Shown here piece by piece: positions 1 to 10,905 of a stretch of 64,000 nucleotides of DNA; the first letter of the stretch is position 1, and each line of letters opens with the position of its first letter. The DNA lies in the NCBI GenBank assembly GCA_036971475.1, contig JBAIZL010000007.1:30749447-30813446 (forward strand), written 5' to 3'. The DNA is from Prosapia bicincta. Lineage: Eukaryota; Arthropoda; Insecta; Hemiptera; Cercopidae. The translations under genes were made by a program, and so were the position numbers. Below the pieces are notes generated by a model. The model was given only the letters and a program-made list of their open reading frames with translations. It searched no databases and was not told the DNA's origin.

Positions 1-802
1 CGAACCGAAGTTTAACTTCGAATTGGCAATAAGGCTCACCTACACAACAAGATGTGAATTTCCTATTAGCTCAGACGGTTGTAATCCACACTCCCTATGG
101 TCGGTTTCACCTACGCAGAATCGAACCTATTCTGTTTTAAATCGAACTATAGTAAAACATTTGTGAGGAATGTAGCTTCGTCTGAGAACTCTCTTGAGGA
201 AATTGGAATTGTCATCCATCTCATGGAGCACGAAACTGGCAAACACGGTAAACTAAACTTACTTATTTTACCTTCAGAATGATGTTTAAATCGTTTAGTT
301 ATCTTGTACAGTTTTTTTATATTGCTCGTTCAAAATCAAGGAATTTTTTTGAACATCCTGTAAATTGGAGACAGCCAAATTCTGACCAACATACAAGCTA
401 CCGCATTGTAAAACAATAACTATCAGTACATCTTCGTATAAAATCACCCATTTTAATACTCAGTAATGAACGAATAAATAGGAACAATATTATAAATTAG
501 TACGCTTCAATATTACGGTAAAACGTTAACAATTCAAAAAAAGTGCAAACGTATGATTTATTTTTATTAATCTTACCAAACATTAAGTGTTTGTAGGTGT
601 TTTTTTATGTAATTATTCGTGCCATTTACCAATATTCTGTTATTTAGTAACAATTTGGGGACATTTTATGTAATTTAATAAGTTCATGTACTTAGTTACG
701 CCCCAAGATGGGATAGGATTGGCGCATGCATCTCCTGATAAAAAGAATTCACAGTCCAACTTTCTGTCATAAACAGATCGCTATTACTTGTGCACTATGA
801 GT
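1..802. other. unassigned AT-rich sequence
   Basis: No coding region, RNA gene or repeat is recognisable here. Short open frames exist, but none has a recognisable motif or splice context. Confidence 0.5.
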
Positions 803-1245
803 TCCGCTCTAGCTCGGCGCTACTAGTCGTCTGTCGCCCTCCTTCCCCGGCTCGGCCGCTACTAACCAGCCTGCATAGAGTCCGCTCTAGCTTGGCGCTA
901 CTAGACGTCTGTCACCCTCCTTCCCCGTGCCGGCCGCTACTAACCAGCCTGCATAGAGTCCGCTCTGGCTCGGCTGCTACTAGACGTCTGTCAACCTCCT
1001 TCCCCGTGCCGGCCGCTACTAACCAGCCTGCATAGAGTCCGCTCTAGCTCGGCGCTACTAGACGTCTGTCACCCTCCTTCCCCGTGCCGGCCGCTACTAA
1101 CCAGCCTGCATAGAGTCCGCTCTGGCTCGGCTGCTACTAACCAGCCTGCATAGGGTCCGCTTTGGCTCGGCCGCTACTAACCAGCCTGCATAGGGTCCGC
1201 TCTGGCTCGGCTGTTACTAACCAGTCTGCGTACTACGTCTCTTGC
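803..1245 (+). repeat. GC-rich 78-bp tandem array
   Basis: Units start at about 803, 881, 959, 1038 and 1116, a period of 78-79 bp. Shortened units of about 40 bp follow at about 1156 and 1196. Each unit begins TCCGCTCTRGCTCGG and ends CTACTAACCAGCCTGCATAG. The short units lack the middle CGTCTGTC...CCCCGTGCC part. The array is markedly GC-rich in AT-rich surroundings. Open frames across it are by-products of the period being a multiple of three. No source is recognised. Confidence 0.9.
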
Positions 1246-2932
1246 CCTCCTCCCGCCACGTGTTCAGGGTGTGCTGTCCGACTCTAGGCCCTTCTGTCTA
1301 ACTCCCAATCTTACCAAATCGTGTACAGCTATATATTTTGAAATTCCACTTCACTAACCGTCGGTCTTTATGTATTTGATTTTTACACAGAATGAATAAA
1401 TCCTATAAAGCTCTTAGGAACCGTACAGTTTTCTCCATTCCTACAATGTCAAAGGAGTTTTAGGATTGTTTAAATGAAGAAAACTCTACTCTTTACTAAT
1501 TTCTCCTTTATTCTTTGTCCAGTGTTAATAACCAAGAAAGGGTTTTAATCTACATAAAATAACCGCATGTATATATCCGTCGTATATATAATGTTATCTC
1601 ATTAGCTGGAGTAATTTTTAAAAAATGTTCACTATTTAGTAGATAGCTTTAATTAGTATTGCTCATTTAGACCCACCTGGGAAGCACGTATGGATAATGG
1701 AGCTCGACGGACGCGAGCAATTTTACTTCCCATACATAGCCCCAGGACAAGTGACGTTACAACGGTCAGATTCCAAGGAAACGTATGTTTGCAGATCAGC
1801 ATTGATTCTCACCCTTCACCCCCGCTCGAAGGTTACAGCGGAACTTATATTGCACCAGTTTTATACTGGTTACGCCCCTTTCAATAAGGCTCCTTAGTTG
1901 TTAGTAAGTATTGAAAGCTTCGAGGGAATTGCAAAATGAGTGTAGCCAATAACGAAAGAAATTTAGTCCGCGGATAATTTAGTAACTAAGTGGTCACGTG
2001 TGGCGACAATGATTGTAGCAGTGTAATGCAAATTTGGAGAATATTGTCAACGAATTGGTGCAAGTGTGAGTGCTTACCAATGAGGATAAAACAGCCTAGT
2101 TAGACTCAAGGATACGTTGGTAGCATTCCGACACAAATAAGATCTTGGGTAGAAGAAAATAATGCATAACTATTGGTTCAATATGGTATTTAATGATAAT
2201 ATTTATAAATTATGAAATATTTGTTGTACTACCAAGGTCAAATAGAGTCCCATAGTGTTTCCACCCATATTTACTGAATTTACTCAGCTATTGAGATATA
2301 TCGATTACAGTGTCATGGGTGAAGTTCTAATGAAAAGCGCGATCATATTTAGGAATTAGCGTGTGTAAAAAGAGAAGAGCGGTTGCAAAACACATGGCGG
2401 TGACAATAAAATAAGAGGGGGAAATGAATTAAGATTACTTAGAGGGGAATCGTAATGGGGACGGGAATGGTTTTGATAGCTTGTGATTTGAGGCCTGGGG
2501 AGAGCCGTGACGTATTGATATGCGCTCCATCACTTACTTGCGAAAGTCAGATTTTTAGTCATTAAAGCAGGCGCAGTAATAATTGCCTTTATTGACGGCT
2601 TCTGTTCTTGCTTTACTTTGTATCACTACAGGTACCGAAACGATTTTACGATACGTTGCATTTATTGCAATGAAACTAATAACCTAATTGTCTAAGTGTC
2701 TGACAGGAATAACCTTGTCTAATAGGACGAATCAACCAAGCCTATGATATTAAAGAAAACAATTACAAAATAAATAAATACAATTTTGTTGTAACAAATA
2801 CTAATTAGATAAAGCAATATCATAGACCTATATCATATTACATACAATAGCACGGTTCACAATAATTTAATTTTAGTTACATGTATAACATTTCCTTTAG
2901 TTTAAATTTAGACTATTTGGGATTTAACCGGC
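1246..2932. other. unassigned sequence between arrays
   Basis: No gene is recognised. At 1690-1897 two overlapping plus-strand frames of about 65 codons are open together in a slightly GC-richer patch. Neither resembles a known domain and no splice signals define an exon, so this is not called as coding. Confidence 0.4.
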
Positions 2933-2935
2933 CCT

Positions 2936-3009
2936 TCTCTCTCTCTCTCTCTCTCTCCCTCTCTCTCTCTTTCTTTCTCTCTCTCTCTCTCTCTCCCACA
3001 CACACACAA

Positions 3010-3042
<33 letters not shown>

Positions 3043-3196
3043 CACACACGCGCACGCACTCACACACAAACAAACACACACACAACACACACACACACAC
3101 GCACGCACGCACACACACGCACGCACACACACGCACGCACACACACTCACACAAACACACACACTCACACAAACACACACACACACACATACACAC
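2936..3196 (+). repeat. compound microsatellite (CT)n then (CA)n
   Basis: About 60 bp of CT/TTCT repeats run directly into about 200 bp of interrupted CA repeats with CG and AA interruptions. Low-complexity frames of about 100 codons run across it on both strands and are not genes. Confidence 0.97.
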
Positions 3197-3204
3197 TCTG
3201 CAAA

Positions 3205-3650
3205 TAATTGCTATATAAGCATCCACCACACAGTTATACAAATATTAACCTTACAGGGGGTATATGAACATCCGCAATAGAATTACATAAATATTTACCA
3301 AATAGCTATAGAAACATCCACCACACAGTTATACAAAAATCCGCCACACAGGAAAAAACATCCACCAACCAGTCATAGAAACATACGATACACAACTATA
3401 TAAACAACTACCACCCACTTATAAAAACATCAACTTTATAGCTATATAAACATCCATAATACAGCTATACAAATATTCACCACACAGCTACATAAACGTC
3501 CACCACACAGCAATAAAAACATCCACAACATAGTTATACAAGCATCCATCTCATAGCTATACAAACATCAACTTTACAGCTATATAAACATCCCCCCCAC
3601 TGCTATACAAAAACATACCACACAGTTGCCAACATCTGCCATACAGTTAC
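3205..3650 (+). repeat. degenerate ~28-bp tandem array
   Basis: A loose repeat of the form ACAGCTATATAAACATCCACCAC recurs about every 28 bp with many substitutions and small indels. It starts at the end of the CA microsatellite and ends where the 32/33-bp array begins. The high divergence suggests an old array. Confidence 0.7.
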
Positions 3651-3659
3651 CCGCAACCA

Positions 3660-4585
3660 ACGGCAGTGAAAGAAGGTACCTACCCTCTACCGACGGGAGT
3701 ATAAGGAGGTGCTTATTCTTTACCGAGGGAGTGGAAGCAGGTGCCTACCCTTTACCGAGGGAGTTAAAGGAGGTGCCTACTCGCTACCGACGGGAGTATA
3801 AGGAGGTGCTTACTCTTTACCGATGAAGTGAAAGGAGGTGCCTACCCTTTACCGAGGGAGTGAAAGCACGTGCCTACCCTTTACCGAGGGAGTTAAAGGA
3901 GGTGCCTTCTCGCTACCGACGGGAGTATGAGGACGTGCTTACTCTTTACCGATGGAGTGAAAGAAGGTGCCTACGCGCTACCGACGGGAGTATAAGGAGG
4001 TGCTTACTCTTTACCGATGGAGTGAAAGGAGGTGCCTACCCTTTACCGATGGAGTGAAAGCACGTGCCTACCCTTTACCGAGGGAGTTAAAGGAGGTGCC
4101 TACGTGCTACCGACGGGAGTATAAGGAGGTGCTTACTCTTTACCGATGGAGTGAAAGGAGGTGCCTACCCTTTACCGAGGGAGTGAAAGCACGTGCCTAC
4201 CCTTTACCGAGGGAGTTAAAGGAGGTGCCTACTCGCTACCGACAGGAGTATAAGGAGGTGCTTACTCTTTACCGATGGAGTGAAAGGAGGTGCCTACCCT
4301 TTACCGAGGGAGTTAAAGGAGGTGCCTACTCGCTACCGACGGGAGTATAAGGAGGTTCTTACTCTTTACCGATGGAGTGAAATTAGGTGCCTACCCTTTA
4401 CCGAGGGAGTGAAAGCACGTGCCTACCCTTTACCGAGGGAGTTAAAGGAGGTGCCTACGCGCTACCGACGGGAGTATAAGGAGGTGCTTACTCTTTACCG
4501 ATAGAGTGAAAGGAGGTGCCTAGCCTTTACCGAGGGAGTGAAAGGAGGTGCCTACCCTTTATCGAGGGGGTGAAAACAGGCTGAA
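3660..4585 (+). repeat. 32-33-bp tandem array with higher-order structure
   Basis: The monomers are versions of TACCGAGGGAGT..AAAGGAGGTGCCTACCC. Distinguishable types alternate: GACGGGAGTATAAGG with GCTTACTC, GATGGAGTGAAAGG, GAGGGAGTGAAAGCACG, and GAGGGAGTTAAAGG. They recur in a fixed order, giving compound repeats of three or four monomers (about 95-130 bp). Apparent open frames follow from the near-multiple-of-three period. A weak resemblance to the 33-bp units at 9862-10595 suggests one old family. Confidence 0.88.
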
Positions 4586-6794
4586 TTTTATTACTAAACC
4601 AGAGTAAAGGATAACATCACCAAACCGTGCAATTAATTAACAATGCCTGGTAGTGTGCAGACCTTATACTTAAAATGAGTTCTTACAGTACAATGTCATC
4701 CTGTCTTCAATAAAAAATGAAGTCCAAAGTGTGAAATATCTTCTACAAAGGAAGAAAATGCGTTCAAAGTGGGCGGGAACATGGTGAGATTCTCTGAATA
4801 AACTTGGCGCCAAAGAGTTATAAATTCAAATTCAAAAGTGCAATGATTCCACTCTTCATGTATGATCCATAAGTACAGAGTCTTTCGTTGTATAAACTTT
4901 ACGAAGTTTTAGAGAAAACGTATAACAAAAGTGTGACGCCTTGTAAAACTTTGCCTACTTGAAACTTATTTCTTTTCATTGGTAAAGTTGTATTCCATTG
5001 AATTACATATAAGCCATACTAAGATACGAGTTCGAGTATTGACAGATATTTCCTGCAGTAAGGAATAGGGAGACGTTGTGACAGGGTGTGATCGGATGTC
5101 TGAACCACCACAGTGGACCAAAACCCTCGAACTGTCCACATCGCTCTTCCGCTGAGGGATAGGAAAATCGTGGTGAATTAATAACGAGTTTGGCCAGTTG
5201 CCTTTAAAATCAGTGCCTGTTAACGAACAAGCTACTACTACCGCCATTGTAGCACTTTAGCAACTCTCAAAGGTAGCTGTCTATAGTTAGCCAGCTGGTC
5301 TGCTGTTAGTGAGAACGCAAGGTGGTTTCGCGTCTTAGGTGAAGATAACCATACAGAAGTTTGGGGAAGTGGATTAAAGTACAATGAAACCCCTTGGTAG
5401 AATGCTATGAACGCCGGAGCATCAAAAGGTCAGTATTTTGGGGCAAGAATGTTGTACAAAGCTGTATTTTATCTGAAATCTCCCGATACCAGCACTAGGG
5501 CATCCCTACCGTGAAATCAGATAAGTCCAGAATATGTGCAAACATTTTCCTTATGGGAATATATCGATGGTTCCTAGTTTGGATGAGAATCGGAACTTTG
5601 ATGGGAATATCTGCCCACAGATCCTAATAAACGCGATTCAAGTCATACGTAAAGGTTTCACTCCTGTATTACGTCTCTTGTAAGAACACTCATCCGCAAT
5701 ATTTCTCTTATTCTTTTGGTTATTAAAAAAGACCTCCTTCCACGCTAAATGTTAATAATGTACGGATAATAATGTTATGAGGGGAAAGGAGAAGATCCAT
5801 CAAATGGAGGGAAGGAGTCAAATCGCCCATTGGTTCCAGATGTTGCCACCCAAAGCGCCACTTGTCTTTAAAACTTCACCACACAAGCTTTGTGCTAAGA
5901 CTTATTTTCTCTTTTCATTGCTTGTGGACGAATGGCTATGAATGGTTAAAGAAAGAATTACAGTACTTGATTTTTTTTAATTTGTGCTTGATTTTTAATT
6001 AGTTTCTTTACTTTAATCTCAAGATTTGTTGCAATGTAACAAGATGTGCCAATGCACCAACTTGTAGCCCGGAATTTTTGATTTACGTAATTTTGTTAAT
6101 TGTATTACCCATTTACATATTTTCCTTCAGTAGTGTTTTGTGTTACAATATTATATCTGTGTAAATGTTTTGTATACTTCACAAGTACTTTTAGTTTCAA
6201 TAATATGGGTAAATATAGCCTAAACCTAATATATTTGTTTCTAAATAAACAAGAATGCGTTATATAATCTATGTCCTTTAAACAAAATTGTATTAACAAA
6301 TTGGTATGGTCTAAAATTTATATGGGAAAACTAAAATCCTAAGAAACGACAGTATATTTAGAATCTACATATATTTTGGCCTTATTTACATGCGAAGATG
6401 GTGTAAAGGGTGACAGGCGTAAAGTGAACGAGAACCGTATAGGACAATAATGCCAGAGAACACTGCTTACTACCTATGTTATATAGATATTACATACCTT
6501 CCTACTTTTGGATAGAGATGTGGAACATAATTAAAATTAGAAAGGTATTTTAGAAGTCAGGATCAAAGAGTCGTTATATAACCGGATCATAGTTATGTTT
6601 CTCGATGCACTTGTCACTAGATATTCTCTTCCTATAACAGATGAGGTCAGGCCAACGACAGAGAAGTGGCTGCCGCACTCTTCAAACTTCCAAATACTTT
6701 CCTGAAATAATTTCCTGATTTTAACTCAACGATTAAGGTATGAACTAATCTCCATTTTTAATCAGGATATTCGCTACCAGGCAATACGTACATT
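4586..6794. other. unassigned AT-rich sequence
   Basis: About 2.2 kb with no recognisable gene, RNA or repeat. A minus-strand open frame of 93 codons (4966-5247) has no recognisable motif and is treated as chance. Confidence 0.45.
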
Positions 6795-6890
6795 AAAGGA
6801 ACTCAAAAAAGCGTCTATCGACCCGTAAAGGGCCTCTAAAAGAGTATCTACCTGTCCTTAAAGAGCCCCAAAGAGAGTCTTATTTGTTTT
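6795..6890 (+). repeat. relic units of the 33-bp satellite, left of the LINE block
   Basis: About three degenerate units of the CTTAAAGAGCCC..GAGTCT type are visible. Their style (AAAGGGCCTC..AGTATCTACCTG) matches the units at 10290-10595. The LINE and its 124-bp array lie between these two places, so the LINE appears to have landed in a pre-existing 33-bp array. Confidence 0.5.
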
Positions 6891-6984
6891 GAATGAGACC
6901 TTAACTATGTGTTTAAAAGTATCCACTTCACTTTACTTCAGCCAATGCGCGCTCTAGGCCAATTCAGAGTCGAGCCTCCCTGCT

Positions 6985-8345
6985 CATTGCAGGTTGAGAT
7001 GTGGTCCCCATTCATGGCACCATCAAGACAGCTCGGGCACGTATAGGATTCTGCTAGGCCTATGCCCGCCCTTGGCTACTGAACCATTCGGAGTCGAGCC
7101 TCACCATCTCAGGTCAGGTTGAGATGTGGTCCTCATTCCTGGCACCATCGAGACAGAGCGGGCACGTATAGGGTTCTGCTAGGCCTATGCCCGTCCTTGG
7201 CTGCTGAACCATTCGACGTCGAGCCTCCCAGCTCAGGTCAGGTTGAGATGTGGTCCCCACTCATGGCACAATCGAGACAGATCGGGCACTATAGGATTCA
7301 GCTAGATAATGCCTGCTATTGGCTGCTGAACCATTCGCCGTCGAGCCTCCCAGCTCAGGTCAGGTTGAGATGTGGTCCCCATTCATGGCACCATTGAGAC
7401 AGCTCGGGCACGTATAGGATTCTGCTAGGCCTATGCCCGCCCTTGGCTACTGAACCATTCGGAGTCGAGCCTCACCATCTTAGGTCAGGTTGAGATGTGG
7501 TCCTCATTCCTGGCACCATCGAGACAGAACGGGCACGTATAGGGTTCTGCTAGGCCTATGGCCGCCCTTGGCTGCTGAACCATTCGACGTCGAGCCTCCC
7601 AGCTCAGGTCAGGTTGAGATGTGGTCCCCATTCATGGCACCATTGAGACAGCTCGGGCACGTATAGGATTCTGCTAGGCCTATGCCCGCCCTTGGCTACT
7701 GAACCATTCGGAGTCGAGCCTCACCATCTCAGGTCAGGTTGAGATGTGGTCCTCATTCCTGGCACCATCGAGACAGAACGGGCACGTATAGGGTTCTGCT
7801 AGGCCTATGCCCGCCCTTGGCTGCTGAACCATTCGACGTCGAGCCTCCCAGATCAGGACAGGTTGAGATGACCCCATTCAAGACACTATCGAGACAGATC
7901 GGGCACTATAGGATTCAGCTAGATCATGCCTGCTCTTGGCTGCTGAACCATTCAGCGTCGAGCCTCCCAGCTCAGATCAGGTTGAGATGTGGTCCCCACT
8001 CATGACACCATCGAGACAGATCGGGTAAGTATAGGATTCTGCTAGGCCTATGCCCGCCCTTGGCTACTGAACCATTCGGCGTCTAGCCCCCCAGCTCAGA
8101 TCAGGTTGAGATGTGGTCCCCATTCATGGCAACATCGAGACAGATCGGGCACGTATAGGATTCTGCTAGGCCTATGCCCGCCCTTGGCTGCTGAACCATT
8201 CGGCGTCGAACCTCCCAGATCAGAACAGGTTGAGATGTTATTCCCATTTAAGACACCATCGAGACAGATCTGGCACGTATAGAATTCTGCTAGGCCAAAA
8301 CAGTAAAGGCCTGGAGATAGTCGTGTCCTGTCAGGAGTCAAAAGT
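6985..8345 (-). repeat. 124-bp array derived from the LINE C-terminal zinc knuckle
   Basis: The string GTTGAGATGTGGTCC marks unit starts at about 6993, 7118, 7242, 7364, 7489, 7613, 7738, 7861, 7980, 8103 and 8229, so eleven units of 122-125 bp. Read on the minus strand, each unit encodes a version of AESYTCPICLDGAMNGDH followed by ISTC, a CxxC...H...C motif of the kind that ends non-LTR ORF2 proteins. The unit at 8229-8345 continues directly into the LINE body at higher coordinates. The 124-bp period is not a multiple of three, so the array cannot encode one continuous repeat protein. Confidence 0.85.
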
Positions 8346-9233
8346 CAGCCACTGCATTTGCATTATTGATTGTGGACAGCAGTGAACTGTTTCCTCTACT
8401 GCCTTCCTCATGCCCTTTCTTGCATCTGAGTGCTAAGTCCTCTGCTTTTTCGTTGCCTGCGATGCTAACGTGACTTGGCATCTATTAAGGGTTGATTGAC
8501 CAGTCATTTTGCAGAAGATGTGAGATTTTTTCTCGGCAGTGGAATATGTTACAACAATCTGTTGGAGAGCTGTCCGCTATTGCAATTATGGCGGCTTGGG
8601 AGTTTATAAAGAAAACAGCTCGCTGGGGGTTTGTTGTTGGGTGATGAGCAACATTCGCCTCTGCGGCCAGTCGTACTGTCGTTACTTCCCCATCAAAATT
8701 ACTTTGGTTTGCCCCAACGCCCTGGCTGATTTCAAACAGCTTGGAGAAAGCTCCAGCGCCAGCTCCAGTGGGAAAGTGTGGATTGTCTCAAGGACAGAAA
8801 TCTTTAGTTCTTCTGGGAGTGCAAGATGCTTGGGGGTCTTAAAGTTTAGTAACGATAATCTTTTGAGAGGCAAGGCAATAGACGGCTTGTTGAAAGTTTT
8901 GAGCGAGGTTGGGCTTGATTCACCGATGTTATACCTTCTTCTAAGTTCTTCAGCATGTTGTAGTGGCCTTAGCTGGGTTTTCAGTCTCTGTGCAGCCTTT
9001 CTATAATTAGTCCAGTATCGGTGATTTTCTTTTCTTGAGCGACCCCAAAACTTAAGGGTTAGTTTCTCGCTACTTATTTGTAATGGTTCTATGCAGGTTT
9101 GCATTTCCATTGTGCAAATGAGCGTAGAGAAGTCTGTGACGGTGATGATTTTGAGGGCACTGTTCTGGATGTTATCTAACGTTTGTAGATTCGGTTGACT
9201 GGCCAGTGACGTAACTTCCGAAGGATATTCCAT
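8346..9233 (-). pseudogene. LINE ORF2 fragment: RT thumb and RNase H
   Basis: The minus strand encodes a thumb-like segment (IQNSALKIIT, then YWTNYRKAAQRLKTQ and HAEELRRRYNI) at about 8850-9230. RNase H follows: NSQAAIIAI at about 8575-8615 is the usual DSQAA motif with D replaced by N, and PSHVSIAGNEKAEDLA at about 8430-8480 is the late RNase H motif. A frame change between TGHDYLQA and LYCFGLAEF at about 8300-8325 joins it to the zinc-knuckle array. In-frame stops and shifts show it is dead. The plus-strand frame 8539-9006 is its antisense shadow. Confidence 0.82.
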
Positions 9234-9448
9234 GAAGGGTCTGACATAGGTCTTATAAGCAGGGACAAGAACGTCCTGCGTGCATCCCCATTTTGTACCG
9301 GTTAGTCTTTTTAACTGGTTTGTCCACTTGTTGGCAAGCTCAGCAACCTCCTGTATGTGGTTTTTCCATTAGAGTTTAGTATTCAGATTTTGTTAGGTAA
9401 CTCTGTTTATATTTGAGCTCAATAGTTGGGGGCTGGGTGGAGAGAGTG

Positions 9449-9861
9449 TCATGGCCTATGGTCTTCTAATACCAGGTTCATGGTTTCTTCAAGGCGGTCA
9501 GTCTTGTTAGTAGTATTCCATACAATGACGTCATCGGCGTATAGCAGGTAGGCTACGGCGGCGGTGAGGTCGTTAATCATTGTGTTGAAGAGAAGGCAGC
9601 TGAACACAGCTCCTTGAGGTAAGCCTTGTTTTGGGGCTTTAAAACTAGAGACAGCAATCAGGAACCTCGCCCTTATCAAGCGCTGGGTTAAGCAATTTTG
9701 AATCCACTTCATCATATTGTTTACCACCCCCAGTCTCGCATGTTTTGATAGTAACAATTGCTTCCACACCATATCATATGCAACTTTAAAATCAATTAGT
9801 ACGGCCAGGGTGGACTGTCTTCTGTGGAAACTATCCTTTACAGCTTGAGTAAATTTCCTTA
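9449..9861 (-). pseudogene. LINE ORF2 fragment: reverse transcriptase palm
   Basis: Reading the minus strand from about 9861, the peptide contains LIDFKVAYDMVW (RT motif A region), KQGLPQGAVFSCLLFNTMIN (motif B) and LLYADDVIVW (motif C with the catalytic YADD). This is a non-LTR-type RT. The element begins just upstream at the junction with a 33-bp satellite, so the fingers domain and everything 5' of it are missing. The open stretch ends near 9449, and the RT continues toward the thumb segment in another frame. Confidence 0.88.
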
Positions 9862-10595
9862 GATTTAAAAGGATCCAAAGAAGGTGTAAATCTGCTCTTG
9901 GAGGAGCTCTAAAGAAGTGTCTGCCTGTCCTAAGCGGGGCTATCAGAGGTTTGCTACCAGCTCTTAAAGGTATCCTAACGAGGGGTCTATCTGCTCTTGG
10001 AGGAGCTCTAACAAAGTGACTGCCTGTCCTAAGCGGGGCTATCAGAGGTTTGCTACCTGCTCTTAAAGGTATCCTAACGAGGAGTCTATCTGCTCTTGGA
10101 GGAGCTCTAAAGAAGTGTCTGCCTGTCCTAAACAGGGCTATCAGAGATTTGCTACCTGCTCTTAAAGGTATCCTAACGAGGAGTCTATCTGCTCTTGGAG
10201 GAGCTCTAAAGAAGTGTCTACCTGCCTTAAGCGCGGCTATCAGAGGTTTGCTACCTGCTCTTAAAGGTATCCTGACGAGGAGTCTATCTGCCTTTAAAGG
10301 GGTCCCTAAAAGGTATCTAACTGCCTTTAAAGAGTCGTTAAGGGGATGTATTCATGCCCTTAAATAGCAACGAGAAAGTGTCTACCTGCCCAGAAAGGGG
10401 CCCTAAGAAGATGTGTACCTGCCCTTAGACAGCTCCTGAGACTATTTCTACCTTCCCCTAAAGCAGCCCTAAGGAGATACCTAACTTAGGCCGCCCCTGA
10501 TAAAATGTCTACCATCCCTTAAAGGGCCCTAACCTAAGGAGATGTGTGCCTGCCCTTAGACCGCCCTGAAGAAATACACACTCAAGGGCGTAACA
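9862..10595 (+). repeat. 99-bp higher-order array built from ~33-bp monomers
   Basis: TCTGCTCTTGGAGGAGCTC recurs at about 9892, 9988, 10088 and 10188, a period of about 99 bp. Each 99-bp unit splits into three related 33-bp monomers; in one frame these read ALKGILTRSLS, ALGGALKKCLP and a third divergent version. Beyond about 10290 the order decays into degenerate CTTAAAGGGCCCTAAGGAG monomers. Frames stay open only because 33 and 99 are multiples of three. Confidence 0.85.
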
Positions 10596-10905
10596 TTTAT
10601 TACTTTATTGTGTTGTGGAGAAGGTATTAGGGAGTCAAGAGGAATGATCGCCTTTTGTCATTAAATCCTTTTGGTATGAGTGTATTAGAATCAAAACTAC
10701 AAAGTATTTTGCCAGCTAATGTTGATAAGGCCCCGTCACCGCTCCCAAGACATTCCTGGGGTTACATTCAATACTTTATTGAGTTAATGAGGAGGTGTTG
10801 GGGATATAAACCTACAACAAACGATCGCATTGTGTCCTTTACACTCCCTTGGTATGTGTGTTGTAATATTAAATCCATAAAAGTATATTGCCAGCCATAG
10901 ATGTC
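10596..10905 (+). repeat. old two-copy tandem duplication (~173 bp)
   Basis: Two diverged copies begin CTTTATTG near 10600 and 10773. They share CCTTTTGGTATG/CCCTTGGTATGTG, GTATTAGAATCAAA/GTAATATTAAATCC and AGTATTTTGCCAGC/AGTATATTGCCAGC. Divergence is high, so the duplication is old. Confidence 0.5.

Larger units (their letters stand above)
6900..9861 (-). mobile_element. 5'-truncated non-LTR retrotransposon with RNase H and an expanded 3' coding end
   Basis: On the minus strand, reading from 9861 downward, the order is reverse transcriptase, thumb/connection region, RNase H, a CCHC-like zinc knuckle, then eleven copies of the knuckle segment. This is the domain order of non-LTR elements that encode RNase H (I-group-like). 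The element starts inside the RT palm, so it is 5' truncated, as is usual for target-primed insertion. It is broken by several frameshifts and stops. Units of a 33-bp satellite lie on both sides. The left boundary is approximate and no target-site duplication was identified. Confidence 0.75.

Noticed and set aside
2881..3241. Frames of about 100 codons on both strands (Thr/His or Cys/Val rich)
   Set aside because: They are translations of CT and CA microsatellite.
3626..4504. Several frames of 65-127 codons as a repeat protein
   Set aside because: They fall within a 32-33-bp tandem array, with phases broken by 32-bp units.
8539..9006. 155-codon plus-strand frame as a cysteine-rich membrane protein
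   Set aside because: It is the exact antisense of the LINE RNase H and thumb coding region, which has recognisable motifs.
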